Below, one piece after another: positions 7,967 through 16,361 of a stretch of 38,708 nt of DNA. Source of the DNA: CAYZRY01 sp964481005 (lineage in GTDB: Bacteria > Bacillota_I > Bacilli_A > RF39 > UBA660); assembly GCA_964481005.1 (NCBI GenBank), contig CAYZRY010000009.1:1-38708 (forward strand). Reading direction: 5' to 3'. The translations under genes were made by a program, and so were the position numbers. A model generated the notes under the pieces. It had not been told where the DNA came from, made no database searches, and saw only the letters and a program-made list of their open reading frames with translations. Within the stretch, counting starts at the first letter, position 1. Each line of letters opens with the position of its first letter.

Positions 7967-8951
7967 TATCATCGTTCCAGTATATAATAACCGAACTTAT
8001 CTACCGGTTTTCCTAGATGAGATTTTGGCAAGTAGTTATAAAAATATTGAAGTAGTTGCGGTCGATAATAATTCTGTCGATGGGTCACTTAAGTATTTAG
8101 AGGAACGTGCTAAACTAGACGAACGTTTAAAAGTCTTTACGGAGAAGAAACAAGGTCCTTCGGCAGCCCGTAAAAAGGGCTTTAATAAATCAACTGGTGA
8201 CTATGTGACTTTTGTCGATGCTGATGACCTACTTAGCCGTGAAGCGATATATTCGTTTGTTAGAATGTTCAAAGAAAAGGGTAGTGATGTTATCATTGCT
8301 GATTACATTGAACATTACAGTGGTTCTAAAAGAGTTAGACATGGTCTTATTAAGGGGCTTGAAACAGAGAAAAATCTTCGCACAGATGACAGAATTTTCT
8401 TAGTTAAACCAACTCTTTGCAATAAAGCTTTTAAACGTCATTTAATCACCGAAGATCTATTTTTGGATACATGGTTTGGCGAAGATATGTTTGTCAGTTT
8501 AAATGCCATTAAAAGAGCTGAAAAGGTCAATTATCTAGCAGCTTCGGTATATACCTATAACCTAAGTGATAATGGCTTGTCCCAAAATGTCGATCCCGAT
8601 CGCTTACTATCGATTATTACAACAGTCAAAGCTCTTGAAAAAGCTTTTGCTAAAGATAAAGATGAAGTAGGAAAGTTCCTAGCATATTCACATTTACTAT
8701 ATCGCATCTTTAGAACAGTACTTATCAAAGATAAATCTAAAAGATTGTTAATTTACGAAGAAATGCTTAATCATATCAAAACAATCGATATAAAAAACAA
8801 CAAGTATTACCAAAGAAACTGGCCATTTCGCATTGCTTCTTTTGTCTTATTGAAGAAAAATGTGTATAATAATGCTATTATTAGATCTTTACTTGTCTTT
8901 ATGCAGACAAACAAAGTTCTATTTAAGATAATTAAGAAATTGGATGTTTAG
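7950..8951 (+). CDS. Family 2 glycosyltransferase
   Basis: 333 residues. The N-terminal GT-A domain shows FSIIVPVYNNRTYLP, a DNNSVDGS donor motif near residue 40, GPSAARKKGF, and VDADD near 90 as the DxD metal site. GEDMFVSLNAI around 180 is the usual GT2 catalytic acidic segment. The C-terminal 100 residues are helical and basic. It overlaps the CDP-glycerol transferase gene by 17 bases and ends just before the next gene's ribosome binding site, so it is translated from the same message. Confidence 0.85.
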   Translation: MKQKFSIIVPVYNNRTYLPVFLDEILASSYKNIEVVAVDNNSVDGSLKYLEERAKLDERLKVFTEKKQGPSAARKKGFNKSTGDYVTFVDADDLLSREAIYSFVRMFKEKGSDVIIADYIEHYSGSKRVRHGLIKGLETEKNLRTDDRIFLVKPTLCNKAFKRHLITEDLFLDTWFGEDMFVSLNAIKRAEKVNYLAASVYTYNLSDNGLSQNVDPDRLLSIITTVKALEKAFAKDKDEVGKFLAYSHLLYRIFRTVLIKDKSKRLLIYEEMLNHIKTIDIKNNKYYQRNWPFRIASFVLLKKNVYNNAIIRSLLVFMQTNKVLFKIIKKLDV

Positions 8952-8958
8952 GAGAAAA

Positions 8959-10005
8959 ATGAAAAAAATAGCTATATTTCAAGATGATTTAGGTCTTGGT
9001 GGGATACAAAAGTCCCTGATTAATTTACTGCAGAATTTAGATTTAAGTAAGTATGAAATTGATCTATATTTATTTAGTGATGAAACTTTCTTTAAGGCAG
9101 ATCTTGATAAACGTATTAAGATTATTCACAAGAAAGCTTTCTTCAAAGGAAACAAATTTGTTCCCTTTGAATTATTACGTAAAATCTATAAGAATGATAT
9201 TACTAAAGAATACGATGTAGCTATCGATTTTAATTCTTATAAACAAGAGACAGCCTTTTATGCTAGTACCGTTAAGGCTAAGAAAAGATATATTCTATCG
9301 CATAATGATATAGTCATCAAACGTAAAAATGAGTGGAAGTATCGCGTTTTATTTGCAATGTTTAAATCAAAGTATAAGTATTTTGATCGTTTCATTGGTG
9401 TCTCTAGGGGAGCTTTATACTCACTAAATGAAGCTCTTGGAAAAGATAAGAAAGTTGGGTATATCCTGCCTAATATTATCGATACTAGAGAAATTAAAGA
9501 AAAGAAAGATGAGCCAATCGACTTTAAAGTCGATGACAAGGTTTATAATCTTGTGACTATGGGCAGACTATGTCATCAGAAGGGCTTTGATATACTTATC
9601 GATTTAATGGCTAAAGTAAAGCGTAAAGATATGAAGCTTTATATAATTGGTGGTGGACCAGATGAAGATAAACTGCGCAAACGTATAGCTAAATATGGTT
9701 TAGAAGAAAAAGTCATCTTACTTGGTCGCGTTGCTGATCCATATTCAATTATGTCAAAGATGGATGGTTTTATTCTAACTTCTAGATATGAAGGACAGGG
9801 AATGGTTATTCTCGAAGCTAAAGCTGTCGGTCTTAAAATATTTATTCCTAAACACTTAGAAAAATACAATGAAGGAATCAAAGGATATAGAAACTTGCTC
9901 AAAGAACTAGAAAAAGCTAAAAGAGCTCACAAGTCATTTGATTCACTTGCTAAATACAATGAAAATATATTGAAGGAATTCGATAAAATAGTCAAAGGAG
10001 AATAG
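8959..10005 (+). CDS. Family 4 glycosyltransferase
   Basis: About 348 residues with two Rossmann-like halves of the GT-B fold. The N-terminal half starts IAIFQDDLGLGGIQKSLINLL. The C-terminal half carries TMGRLCHQKGFDIL, YIIGGGPDEDKL and LTSRYEGQGMVILEAKAVG, in which the glutamate-containing E-G-x-G-x-x-x-x-E-A signature binds the nucleotide sugar. I prefer the ATG at 8959, with AGGAGA at 8950-8955 in front, over the in-frame ATG at 8944, which precedes that site. The final 30 residues are basic and helical. A retaining sugar transferase in the glycan locus; sugar unknown. Confidence 0.85.
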   Translation: MKKIAIFQDDLGLGGIQKSLINLLQNLDLSKYEIDLYLFSDETFFKADLDKRIKIIHKKAFFKGNKFVPFELLRKIYKNDITKEYDVAIDFNSYKQETAFYASTVKAKKRYILSHNDIVIKRKNEWKYRVLFAMFKSKYKYFDRFIGVSRGALYSLNEALGKDKKVGYILPNIIDTREIKEKKDEPIDFKVDDKVYNLVTMGRLCHQKGFDILIDLMAKVKRKDMKLYIIGGGPDEDKLRKRIAKYGLEEKVILLGRVADPYSIMSKMDGFILTSRYEGQGMVILEAKAVGLKIFIPKHLEKYNEGIKGYRNLLKELEKAKRAHKSFDSLAKYNENILKEFDKIVKGE

Positions 10006-10006
10006 T

Positions 10007-10933
10007 ATGGACGTATCCGTAATAGTGCCCGTCTACAACAGTGAGAAAACACTTGATCGAGCACTCAGTTCTATTTTGAAACAAGACACTAAATTTAAAT
10101 ATGAAGTCATTTGTATTGATGATGGTTCAAGTGATAGTAGTCTAGATATACTAAAATCATACAAGGATAAGATAGTTTTAATCAGTCAAACTAACAAAGG
10201 ACCAGGTGAAGCTAGAAATGCCGGTATTAAAGCATCAAAGGGTAAATATTTGATGTTTTTAGACAGTGATGATTCAGTAGGTATCAACTTTGTCGATAAG
10301 ATGTATCAGACGATACTCGATTATGAAGCTGATATTGCAATATGTAATTTTGTCAGAGTTGATGAAAATGGTCATAAAGATTACGTTGATAAGGGCGATT
10401 TTGCCGTCTACGAAAAGGGTGAAATAAATGATACATTACTGATGGAGTTTCACTCATGTAACAGAATTATTAAAAAAGAATTAATGCTTAAGAATCCTTA
10501 TCCTAAGAAGATGTTCTACGAAGATGTCGTAGCTATTTCTAAAGCACAAATTAGCGCTAGTAGAATAGTCAAAGTAAGTGATTATCTATACTATTATTAT
10601 TATACTAGTGGTTCAACAACTAGATCGATCAATGATACAAACCAAGATATGATCAAAGCTATCGATTTGATTAAGAAAGATTTTATCAAAGCAGGTTATG
10701 AAAAAGAATTAGAGTTCTTACATGTCAACAATTTACTAGTTGATCTATTTATCAAACTAGTCAAAGCCGGTAAGACAAATAGAGCTATAGCTCTTCGTAA
10801 TGCAGTCGAACAGCTTTATCCTAACTGGTCAAAGAATGAATATTTGAAAGATATTAAAATAACTAAGAAACTGTATTTATTTTTCTTAAAACATAAAGCT
10901 TATCGTACAATAGAAAGAGTATTTGGTGATTAG
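10007..10933 (+). CDS. Family 2 glycosyltransferase
   Basis: 308 residues with SVIVPVYNSEKTLDRAL, IDDGSSDSS, GPGEARNAGI and LDSDDS in canonical GT2 order, then YEDVVAISKA near 170 as the acidic catalytic segment. It starts right after the GT4 gene, with an AAGGAG ribosome binding site overlapping that gene's end. Similar in design to the 7950 protein but not a recent duplicate, judging by divergent C-terminal halves. Confidence 0.85.
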   Translation: MDVSVIVPVYNSEKTLDRALSSILKQDTKFKYEVICIDDGSSDSSLDILKSYKDKIVLISQTNKGPGEARNAGIKASKGKYLMFLDSDDSVGINFVDKMYQTILDYEADIAICNFVRVDENGHKDYVDKGDFAVYEKGEINDTLLMEFHSCNRIIKKELMLKNPYPKKMFYEDVVAISKAQISASRIVKVSDYLYYYYYTSGSTTRSINDTNQDMIKAIDLIKKDFIKAGYEKELEFLHVNNLLVDLFIKLVKAGKTNRAIALRNAVEQLYPNWSKNEYLKDIKITKKLYLFFLKHKAYRTIERVFGD

Positions 10934-10934
10934 T

Positions 10935-12710
10935 ATGTATCTAATATCAAACTTTTTAGGAAAATTAATTATTAAAAAAGAGAGCAAGTATTATAACTTG
11001 CGCTCTGTTTTTGGTTTTGCTTTTTTAGCTTCAATCTTAGAACTTATTTATCTGCCATTTATGTTAAGCGGAACGTCTAGTGCTTTTCCGTATATTACTT
11101 TACTAGTATTAGGCTTTTTATTTATCATGTCTATTTTTAAAACAAAAAGGGAAGACTTTTTCTTTTTAAAGAGTCCAGTCTTTTATATATTAATTATTCT
11201 AGGGTTATTTATTTATAAGATATACTATCCGATGGATGCTGGCGATGATTCATTTTATTTGCCCTTTATCAGAGATTTAGCCAGTAATAAACTATTTTCG
11301 ATAAATCCTAGGACTGGTTTTCCGGGTATGGTTCAAACCTACTATGTCTATCAGGGATATTATTTTCTGATGAGTTCTCTAAATTATTTCTTTACTAGTC
11401 CTAGTACTATTTTCTTTGTCTTTAAGTTTTATATGAGTGCTTTATTTATTACTTTCTTATCACAGATTATTGACTATGTAAAAGGTGATTACAAGATGAA
11501 AGGTTATGCCTACTGGCTAATTTTTACAATAGCTATATTTCTATTAGGTTATCCAAGTCTTACGCATATCTACTGGGGTTCATTTGCTCTTTATCCAGTC
11601 TTTATTCCGCTTTATACAATAGTTTTTGCCGATTATCTTAAAACTAAAGAGATAAAGAGTATTGTACTCTTAGTTTTACTTAACATAGCGATGATTTTTC
11701 TATCATCATCGACATTATTTTTAATTAGTTTTGTCGCTATCAGTTTTGGTTTGTTAGATCTATATCAAAAAAGAGCCAAAAGTTTTGATTACTTTATGAT
11801 ACTCTTACCAAATTTATTATATTTAGCTTTATTTTTAGAAAAATATTTCTTACTTTATATAATTATTGGTATTGTTGTTCTAGTTCATTTCTTCAGTAAA
11901 TATGTCGATTTAATTATCAATAAATATTTAAATTATCTATTTGTCGCTATTCCAATAATTCTTTATGTGATGGCCAAATTAATAGGGGTACCTAATACCT
12001 GGGAATCATATCATATGGGATATTTGGTTTTGCTATTTAATATATTTATTTCTATTTTGATATTGTTTACTTTTAAGAAAAGACGTAAATTAGAAATCAT
12101 TCCAGCAGTCTTTGTCATCTATGTAATAGCTTTCTTTAATCCGTTTAGTTCAAAGCTAATTGCCGCGGTTATTGGGGTAGATGTCTATCATCGATTATTC
12201 TTTATGACTAAGAATCCTATCATGATAATTATTGTCCTTTACTATTTGTATAAGTTCTTTAAAGATTATCATGCCAGTAAGTATTTATTTAATTTATTCT
12301 TACTTGTACTACTTGGTATCTACGGAAAGGTTATTCTAAATGCTACTTTCCTCGATCAAAGATATTACAGCAATTATAATTATTTACTTAGAGAAGAAGT
12401 TGCCAATCTTGATTTAGCTGGGCAGTTACCTAAAGGGAATTATCTAAGTATCTATTATCAACCGCGAATGTATGAAAGAACTATCACTGGTAACAATTTC
12501 CGTTACCAAGGCTTAGGTCCTCAAGCTGATAATGCTTTAAATCGCTATCTAACAGAGCTAAACTTTGAAGATGAAGAAGCTTACAGCGTCATTAAAGAAT
12601 ATGACTATTTAATTATCTTTAAACAAAAAGAAATCTTATCTAAACTTCCTGATTTTGAAAAGATATATCAAAACAGTAAGTACATACTATTAAAAAAATC
12701 TAATCGCTGA
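10935..12710 (+). CDS. Large polytopic membrane protein (DUF6077/GT-C-like)
   Basis: About 591 residues with a dozen or more predicted helices and a soluble tail of roughly 110 residues. The first extracytoplasmic loop carries DAGDDSFYLPFIRDL followed by SINPRTG, an acidic-pair motif seen in DUF6077 membrane proteins and reminiscent of the catalytic loop of GT-C glycosyltransferases. An extracytoplasmic glycosyltransferase or polymerase for the lipid-linked glycan would fit as the last gene of the locus, but that is inference. Start choice is uncertain: TTG at 10923, GTG at 10926 and ATG at 10935 are all in frame. I chose the ATG because GGTGA at 10925-10929 could serve as a weak ribosome binding site. 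The stop lies in a terminator hairpin. Confidence 0.6.
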   Translation: MYLISNFLGKLIIKKESKYYNLRSVFGFAFLASILELIYLPFMLSGTSSAFPYITLLVLGFLFIMSIFKTKREDFFFLKSPVFYILIILGLFIYKIYYPMDAGDDSFYLPFIRDLASNKLFSINPRTGFPGMVQTYYVYQGYYFLMSSLNYFFTSPSTIFFVFKFYMSALFITFLSQIIDYVKGDYKMKGYAYWLIFTIAIFLLGYPSLTHIYWGSFALYPVFIPLYTIVFADYLKTKEIKSIVLLVLLNIAMIFLSSSTLFLISFVAISFGLLDLYQKRAKSFDYFMILLPNLLYLALFLEKYFLLYIIIGIVVLVHFFSKYVDLIINKYLNYLFVAIPIILYVMAKLIGVPNTWESYHMGYLVLLFNIFISILILFTFKKRRKLEIIPAVFVIYVIAFFNPFSSKLIAAVIGVDVYHRLFFMTKNPIMIIIVLYYLYKFFKDYHASKYLFNLFLLVLLGIYGKVILNATFLDQRYYSNYNYLLREEVANLDLAGQLPKGNYLSIYYQPRMYERTITGNNFRYQGLGPQADNALNRYLTELNFEDEEAYSVIKEYDYLIIFKQKEILSKLPDFEKIYQNSKYILLKKSNR

Positions 12711-12720
12711 TTAGATTTTT
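12694..12720. terminator. Bidirectional terminator between convergent genes
   Basis: 12-bp perfect stem AAAAATCTAATC / GATTAGATTTTT with a GCT loop. A-runs on the left and T-runs on the right provide U-tracts on both strands, so it ends both the glycan operon and the minus-strand gene. Confidence 0.85.
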
Positions 12721-13645
12721 ATATGCATACATTTTCGTTTATGAACTCTCCGTCTTTAGCTTCTTCGATTTTGATGATATCGAGATATTCAAATATTTCT
12801 TCGACATTGTGATTGTCGATATTTTTAGCACTTGGATTGACGAAACTAAAGTTATAGTTTTTCCCTTCTTCTATATCGAGAATATACTCTTGAAGAATAG
12901 GGACTGTGGTAAAGCGTCCACTATTATTTTGCTCTAAAGTTATGTGATTTATTTCACTTTCCATACTTTTCTTTAAAAAGACAACTTTAAATGTTTTAGT
13001 AAAAGTACAAGCTTCAGTAGCGCAGACTGTCGAATGGTCGACATCTTTGCTAGTTAGAATTATTTCGTTTATGTTTTTCCCATCTTTGAAGATAGTCTCA
13101 CATTTAACTAAATTGAAGTTAGGATACTGATACAAGAGATATTTTCCTTTAGGATTAGCTACTTTCGTTGCTTCATCATATATTTGCCTTAGTGATAAAT
13201 TATCTTTGATAATCGATTGTTCTAAGAACTTTGTCTTTCCTTGGTAGGAAACAGATAGGTTATCTAGACATACTTTGTAGTACTCGGTATTTCCTTGACT
13301 GAAGTAAAATGTTTTTTCTTTCTCGCAGTTAAGGACTAAGACGGGAATAAATTTAATTGCTTTATCGATATTACTGTATTTGTATTTTACAGCTTTACTG
13401 AAAAACCATGGTCCAAATGTAACACTTTGAGAATCAGATAACTTTTCATAACTATTGTATTTAGTTACTCTGATACTTTGATAAAAGGGACCAACCCATA
13501 TTTCTTTAGGACTTTCATCTTTAGTTAGTTTAATAGCGAAGATAGGAAAACGATCATGGACAACTCGTTGGTAGTCGATGATGGCCATTGTCACTATCAT
13601 TGCTGCTACGACAATAAGAGTAGCTTTAATTATGCGGTTTTTCAT
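12719..13645 (-). CDS. Membrane-anchored protein of unknown function (only minus-strand gene)
   Basis: 308 residues: a basic N-terminus, one helix at about residues 5-23, then an extracytoplasmic region. Directly after the helix, PIFAIKLTKDESP ... GPFYQSIRVTKYN ... FGPWFF follows a pattern I know from small single-pass proteins of Firmicutes (P-I-F-A-I-K, then an aromatic loop, then a W-F ending). The rest shows no recognisable family, but six Cys are spread through it and could form disulfides. The ATG at 13645 has GGGTG at 13656-13652 in front; an in-frame GTG three codons earlier overlaps that site. It has its own promoter and shares a terminator with the convergent glycan operon. Function unknown; a surface or cell-envelope stress role is speculation. 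Confidence 0.7.
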   Translation of the reverse strand: MKNRIIKATLIVVAAMIVTMAIIDYQRVVHDRFPIFAIKLTKDESPKEIWVGPFYQSIRVTKYNSYEKLSDSQSVTFGPWFFSKAVKYKYSNIDKAIKFIPVLVLNCEKEKTFYFSQGNTEYYKVCLDNLSVSYQGKTKFLEQSIIKDNLSLRQIYDEATKVANPKGKYLLYQYPNFNLVKCETIFKDGKNINEIILTSKDVDHSTVCATEACTFTKTFKVVFLKKSMESEINHITLEQNNSGRFTTVPILQEYILDIEEGKNYNFSFVNPSAKNIDNHNVEEIFEYLDIIKIEEAKDGEFINENVCI

Positions 13646-13662
13646 ATTGATCACCCATTAAA

Positions 13663-13690
13663 ATTATAACAAATAGATTAAATAAAGCAA
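13663..13690 (-). promoter_or_regulatory. Promoter of the minus-strand gene
   Basis: Read on the minus strand: TTGCTT (13690-13685), 16 bases, TATAAT (13668-13663) preceded by TGT. The predicted start falls on the ribosome binding site GGGTG, giving a leader of about 11 nt. Confidence 0.65.
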
Positions 13691-13718
13691 TAAATTAGTT
13701 TATTTAAGTTTAGTATTA

Positions 13719-13727
13719 TGTTATTAT
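13719..13727 (+). promoter_or_regulatory. Probable promoter of the 13756 gene
   Basis: TGTTATTAT, one mismatch from the window's common extended -10, 28 bases before the ATG. No convincing -35. Confidence 0.4.
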
Positions 13728-13755
13728 ATTTATAGTAGAAAATAGGGAGGCTAGT

Positions 13756-14772
13756 ATGGAAGAGGAGAAGTTAAATAGTGAAGTAACCTCGGCAGAACCA
13801 GTGGTAGCAAAGAAAGAAGAAACGGGAGTATCACCAGTTATGTTATTGGCGATATTTATGCTTGTTCTTTTTGTTGTTTTTCTTCCGGATGTCAAAGTTT
13901 ATTTAGATAAGTTTATGAAACCTGAAGCGCGCGATGCTAGTCACGTTTTACCGCCCGCTATTGATGATGAAAAAGAAAAACCAGAAGAAGAAATTCCAGC
14001 GATTAGAACTTACGTCATAGCTAAGGCTAAAGAGTCAGATGTTCATTTTGATTTGAGCGTTCTACTTAATACCCTTAAGACTAACAGTCCTAATAGTGAA
14101 AAGATGAATGTTACCTTTGCTAATAATGTTTTAACTTTTACTAGTGAAGACAAAATAGCTAACTATCAGTATCGCAATCCTATTTTAAGTGTCGAAATAC
14201 CAGAAAGTGCTGACAATAAGAGTTTTTATGATGAAACATTTAAAACTTTGGTTAAGACCCTTGCTTCACTTCATGGACAAGAGATGAATGATGCCGTCTA
14301 TACGATCGATCACCCAAGCTTTTTAAACTATAGTATGGACCAAGGAATGATGATAAAAACTGAAAATAAAAAAGTAAAATACTCAGTTGCTAACAATGTT
14401 AATTTTACTTTACTTGATAGTACTAAACAGTTTATTGAAATAGCTGATTTAGGAGTTAGAGAAGCGATGATAGCTAGTCAGTTTAGTAAAGAAAAAGGTG
14501 ACTTACTAGTCGAAGTCAGTATCAAAGATAAAGTTGTCATTACGATCGGTCAAAAGAATCAAATAGATAGTTTATCTTATGATAGTTTATCTAATATAAT
14601 GAATTTTATCTTTGGGGAAGAAGAACTAAATAAATTTAATGGTCTACTTACTGATAAACAGAAGGATATGACTAAATCTATTTATGAGTATCAGTATATG
14701 CCTTCGGATGTAACTGGAAAGTTTATCAATTATAATGTTATTAAACTAACTATCGATAGAAAAGTAATATAG
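13756..14772 (+). CDS. Single-pass membrane protein of unknown function
   Basis: 338 residues. An acidic cytoplasmic tail (about 1-25) is followed by one helix at about 26-44, a Glu/Pro/Asp-rich linker to about residue 85, and then a folded, probably beta-rich extracytoplasmic domain. I recognise no family. A GGGAGG ribosome binding site sits five bases before the ATG. The FIST-domain gene follows after eight bases with its own strong ribosome binding site, so the two are probably co-expressed. The layout (tail, helix, spacer, domain) recurs in the 37141 product, though no clear sequence identity is visible between them. Confidence 0.65.
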   Translation: MEEEKLNSEVTSAEPVVAKKEETGVSPVMLLAIFMLVLFVVFLPDVKVYLDKFMKPEARDASHVLPPAIDDEKEKPEEEIPAIRTYVIAKAKESDVHFDLSVLLNTLKTNSPNSEKMNVTFANNVLTFTSEDKIANYQYRNPILSVEIPESADNKSFYDETFKTLVKTLASLHGQEMNDAVYTIDHPSFLNYSMDQGMMIKTENKKVKYSVANNVNFTLLDSTKQFIEIADLGVREAMIASQFSKEKGDLLVEVSIKDKVVITIGQKNQIDSLSYDSLSNIMNFIFGEEELNKFNGLLTDKQKDMTKSIYEYQYMPSDVTGKFINYNVIKLTIDRKVI

Positions 14773-14780
14773 GAGGAACT

Positions 14781-15917
14781 ATGTTAAAGAGTAAAGTTGT
14801 GATTAGTCTTGAGAAGGATGCTGTAAAGGCAGGTAAAGCTATTGCTAAGGCTTGTATGAGCAATGACAAAGTTAATTTTGTCTTTGTTTCACCAGCTTAT
14901 AAAGCTGAAGATTTTAGCAAAGGATTAAAAGAAGCGGGCGGAGTCGATAATTTAATTGGTTTTTCGACCAAAGCTATTTTAACTAGAGACGGCTGTGTTT
15001 TAAATGAAGATGGTTTTGCTGGTATCATGTGTATTGAAGATGAAGATCTAAAGGTCGGTTTTGCTGGTCTTGCCAACGAGGGAAGTGCTCGTGAGACTGG
15101 GCGAAAAGCGGCGACTAAAGCGCTCGAAGATGCGGGGATGGACTTTGCTCCCGATTACTTCTTCATGAGTGCGACAGGTGATGAGAGTCAGTATTTAAAA
15201 GGTGTTCAAGATATCATTGGACGAGTACCGATGTTCGGAGCTAGTCCTGCTTGCGGAGATAATTGCTATTTATACAGAAAAGATGAATTTATTCACGATG
15301 GAGTAGTTTTAGCCTTTTTCTATAGTGATAAAGAAATTAATACTAAATACAGTGCAATGTATAGTGAAACTAAAAAAGTTGGGGTTGTTACCAAGGTAAA
15401 TGACGATGACTTACTAGTTGAAATAAATGGTCATCCAGCTTTTGAAGTCTATGCTAAGATGGTTGGTAAAAGTACTGAAGAGTTAAAAGAAAATATCAGG
15501 GATTCTTATGTCCTTAATCCGCTTGGAGTAAGTGATCCACTAGGTGATATGACATCACTTCGTTCACTAGTGGAAGTAAATGATGAGAATGCCATGAAAA
15601 TGGGAATGACAATGGCGGAAAATACAGCCGTTATCTTGATGGAGAAAAAGCGTGAGACAATTGTCGATGATACGCAGATGATTATCAAATTCCTAAAGGG
15701 AACCGTAAGTGAAGCTGGAGCATATCTTTTATTTAATAATATTTCGAGATCATTTATCATTGCTGATATGCGTGATCAAATGTTAGCTAAAGTAAAAGAA
15801 GAAATAGGTGATGTACCATTCTTAATGCCCGTCACTAGTGCTGAATACGGATATGCTGACGACCAAAATAACTCGATAGGTAACTTGATGATGAGTTTTA
15901 CGGTATTTGAGAAATAA
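14781..15917 (+). CDS. FIST N/C domain protein
   Basis: 378 residues without signal peptide or helices, so cytoplasmic. The N-terminal half has the FIST pattern: LIGFSTKAILTRDGCV near residue 58, then repeated glycine-rich turns and FGASPACGDN near 155. The C-terminal half with HPAFEVYAKMVG and FNNISRSFI fits FIST_C. FIST domains occur in signalling proteins and are proposed to bind small ligands such as amino acids; no enzymatic activity is established. Here FIST stands alone, with no kinase, GGDEF or methyl-accepting domain attached, and is paired with an unknown membrane protein, which might be its signalling partner (inference). A terminator follows. Confidence 0.8.
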   Translation: MLKSKVVISLEKDAVKAGKAIAKACMSNDKVNFVFVSPAYKAEDFSKGLKEAGGVDNLIGFSTKAILTRDGCVLNEDGFAGIMCIEDEDLKVGFAGLANEGSARETGRKAATKALEDAGMDFAPDYFFMSATGDESQYLKGVQDIIGRVPMFGASPACGDNCYLYRKDEFIHDGVVLAFFYSDKEINTKYSAMYSETKKVGVVTKVNDDDLLVEINGHPAFEVYAKMVGKSTEELKENIRDSYVLNPLGVSDPLGDMTSLRSLVEVNDENAMKMGMTMAENTAVILMEKKRETIVDDTQMIIKFLKGTVSEAGAYLLFNNISRSFIIADMRDQMLAKVKEEIGDVPFLMPVTSAEYGYADDQNNSIGNLMMSFTVFEK

Positions 15918-15939
15918 AAGAACTTTAAGTTCTTTTTTT
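15916..15939 (+). terminator. Intrinsic terminator after the FIST gene
   Basis: Stem AAAAGAACT / AGTTCTTTT with a TTA loop, then a T-run to 15939. Confidence 0.85.
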
Positions 15940-15949
15940 ATGATTATTT

Positions 15950-15958
15950 TGATATAAT
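15950..15958 (+). promoter_or_regulatory. Extended -10 promoter of the rhodanese lipoprotein gene
   Basis: TGATATAAT immediately after the terminator T-run. The predicted start, near 15965, lies within the ribosome binding site GGGAGG (15963-15968), so the leader is about 10 nt. Confidence 0.65.
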
Positions 15959-15974
15959 TGTTGGGAGGTAAATT

Positions 15975-16361
15975 ATGAAAAAAATTATAATATTATTAGC
16001 AGTTTTAACGATGACTGCTTGTGGACAGAGCAAAAGCTTTACGGTTGAAAAGCCAACTTGTGAGTGCAGTAGTACTTGTCCTTGTGCAACTGTAATTAAT
16101 CAAACTAAAGCCGAAGAGCTTATTGCTAAAGGGGCAGTTCTAATTGACGTTAGAACTGATGCTGAATATCGTCAGGGAAATATTAAGGGATCAGTCAATA
16201 TTCCGGTTGAAAGTATTGAGACTATTACTTATGATAAAGATACAGTTATCATTGTCTATTGCCGTAGCGGTAACCGCAGTAGTGTTGCAGCTAAAGCCCT
16301 AAAAGATATGGGTTATACCAGTGTCTATGACTTTGGATCGTACAGTCAGTGGGTGGATTAA
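15975..16361 (+). CDS. Rhodanese-domain lipoprotein with a four-cysteine cluster
   Basis: 128 residues. A type II signal peptide ends in the lipobox L-T-M-T-A-C, with C16 as lipidation site, so the protein is anchored outside the membrane. Between residues 29 and 37 lies a C-x-C-x3-C-x-C cluster (C29, C31, C35, C37). The rest is a single rhodanese domain with LIDVRTDAEYRQGNI and the active-site loop Y95-C96-R97-S98-G99-N100-R101-S102, so the sulfur-accepting cysteine is present. Secreted rhodaneses may handle persulfides or act in thiol exchange; the extra cysteines could bind metal or relay thiols. The tgt start codon overlaps its stop (TAATG), so the two are coupled. Confidence 0.85.
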   Translation: MKKIIILLAVLTMTACGQSKSFTVEKPTCECSSTCPCATVINQTKAEELIAKGAVLIDVRTDAEYRQGNIKGSVNIPVESIETITYDKDTVIIVYCRSGNRSSVAAKALKDMGYTSVYDFGSYSQWVD

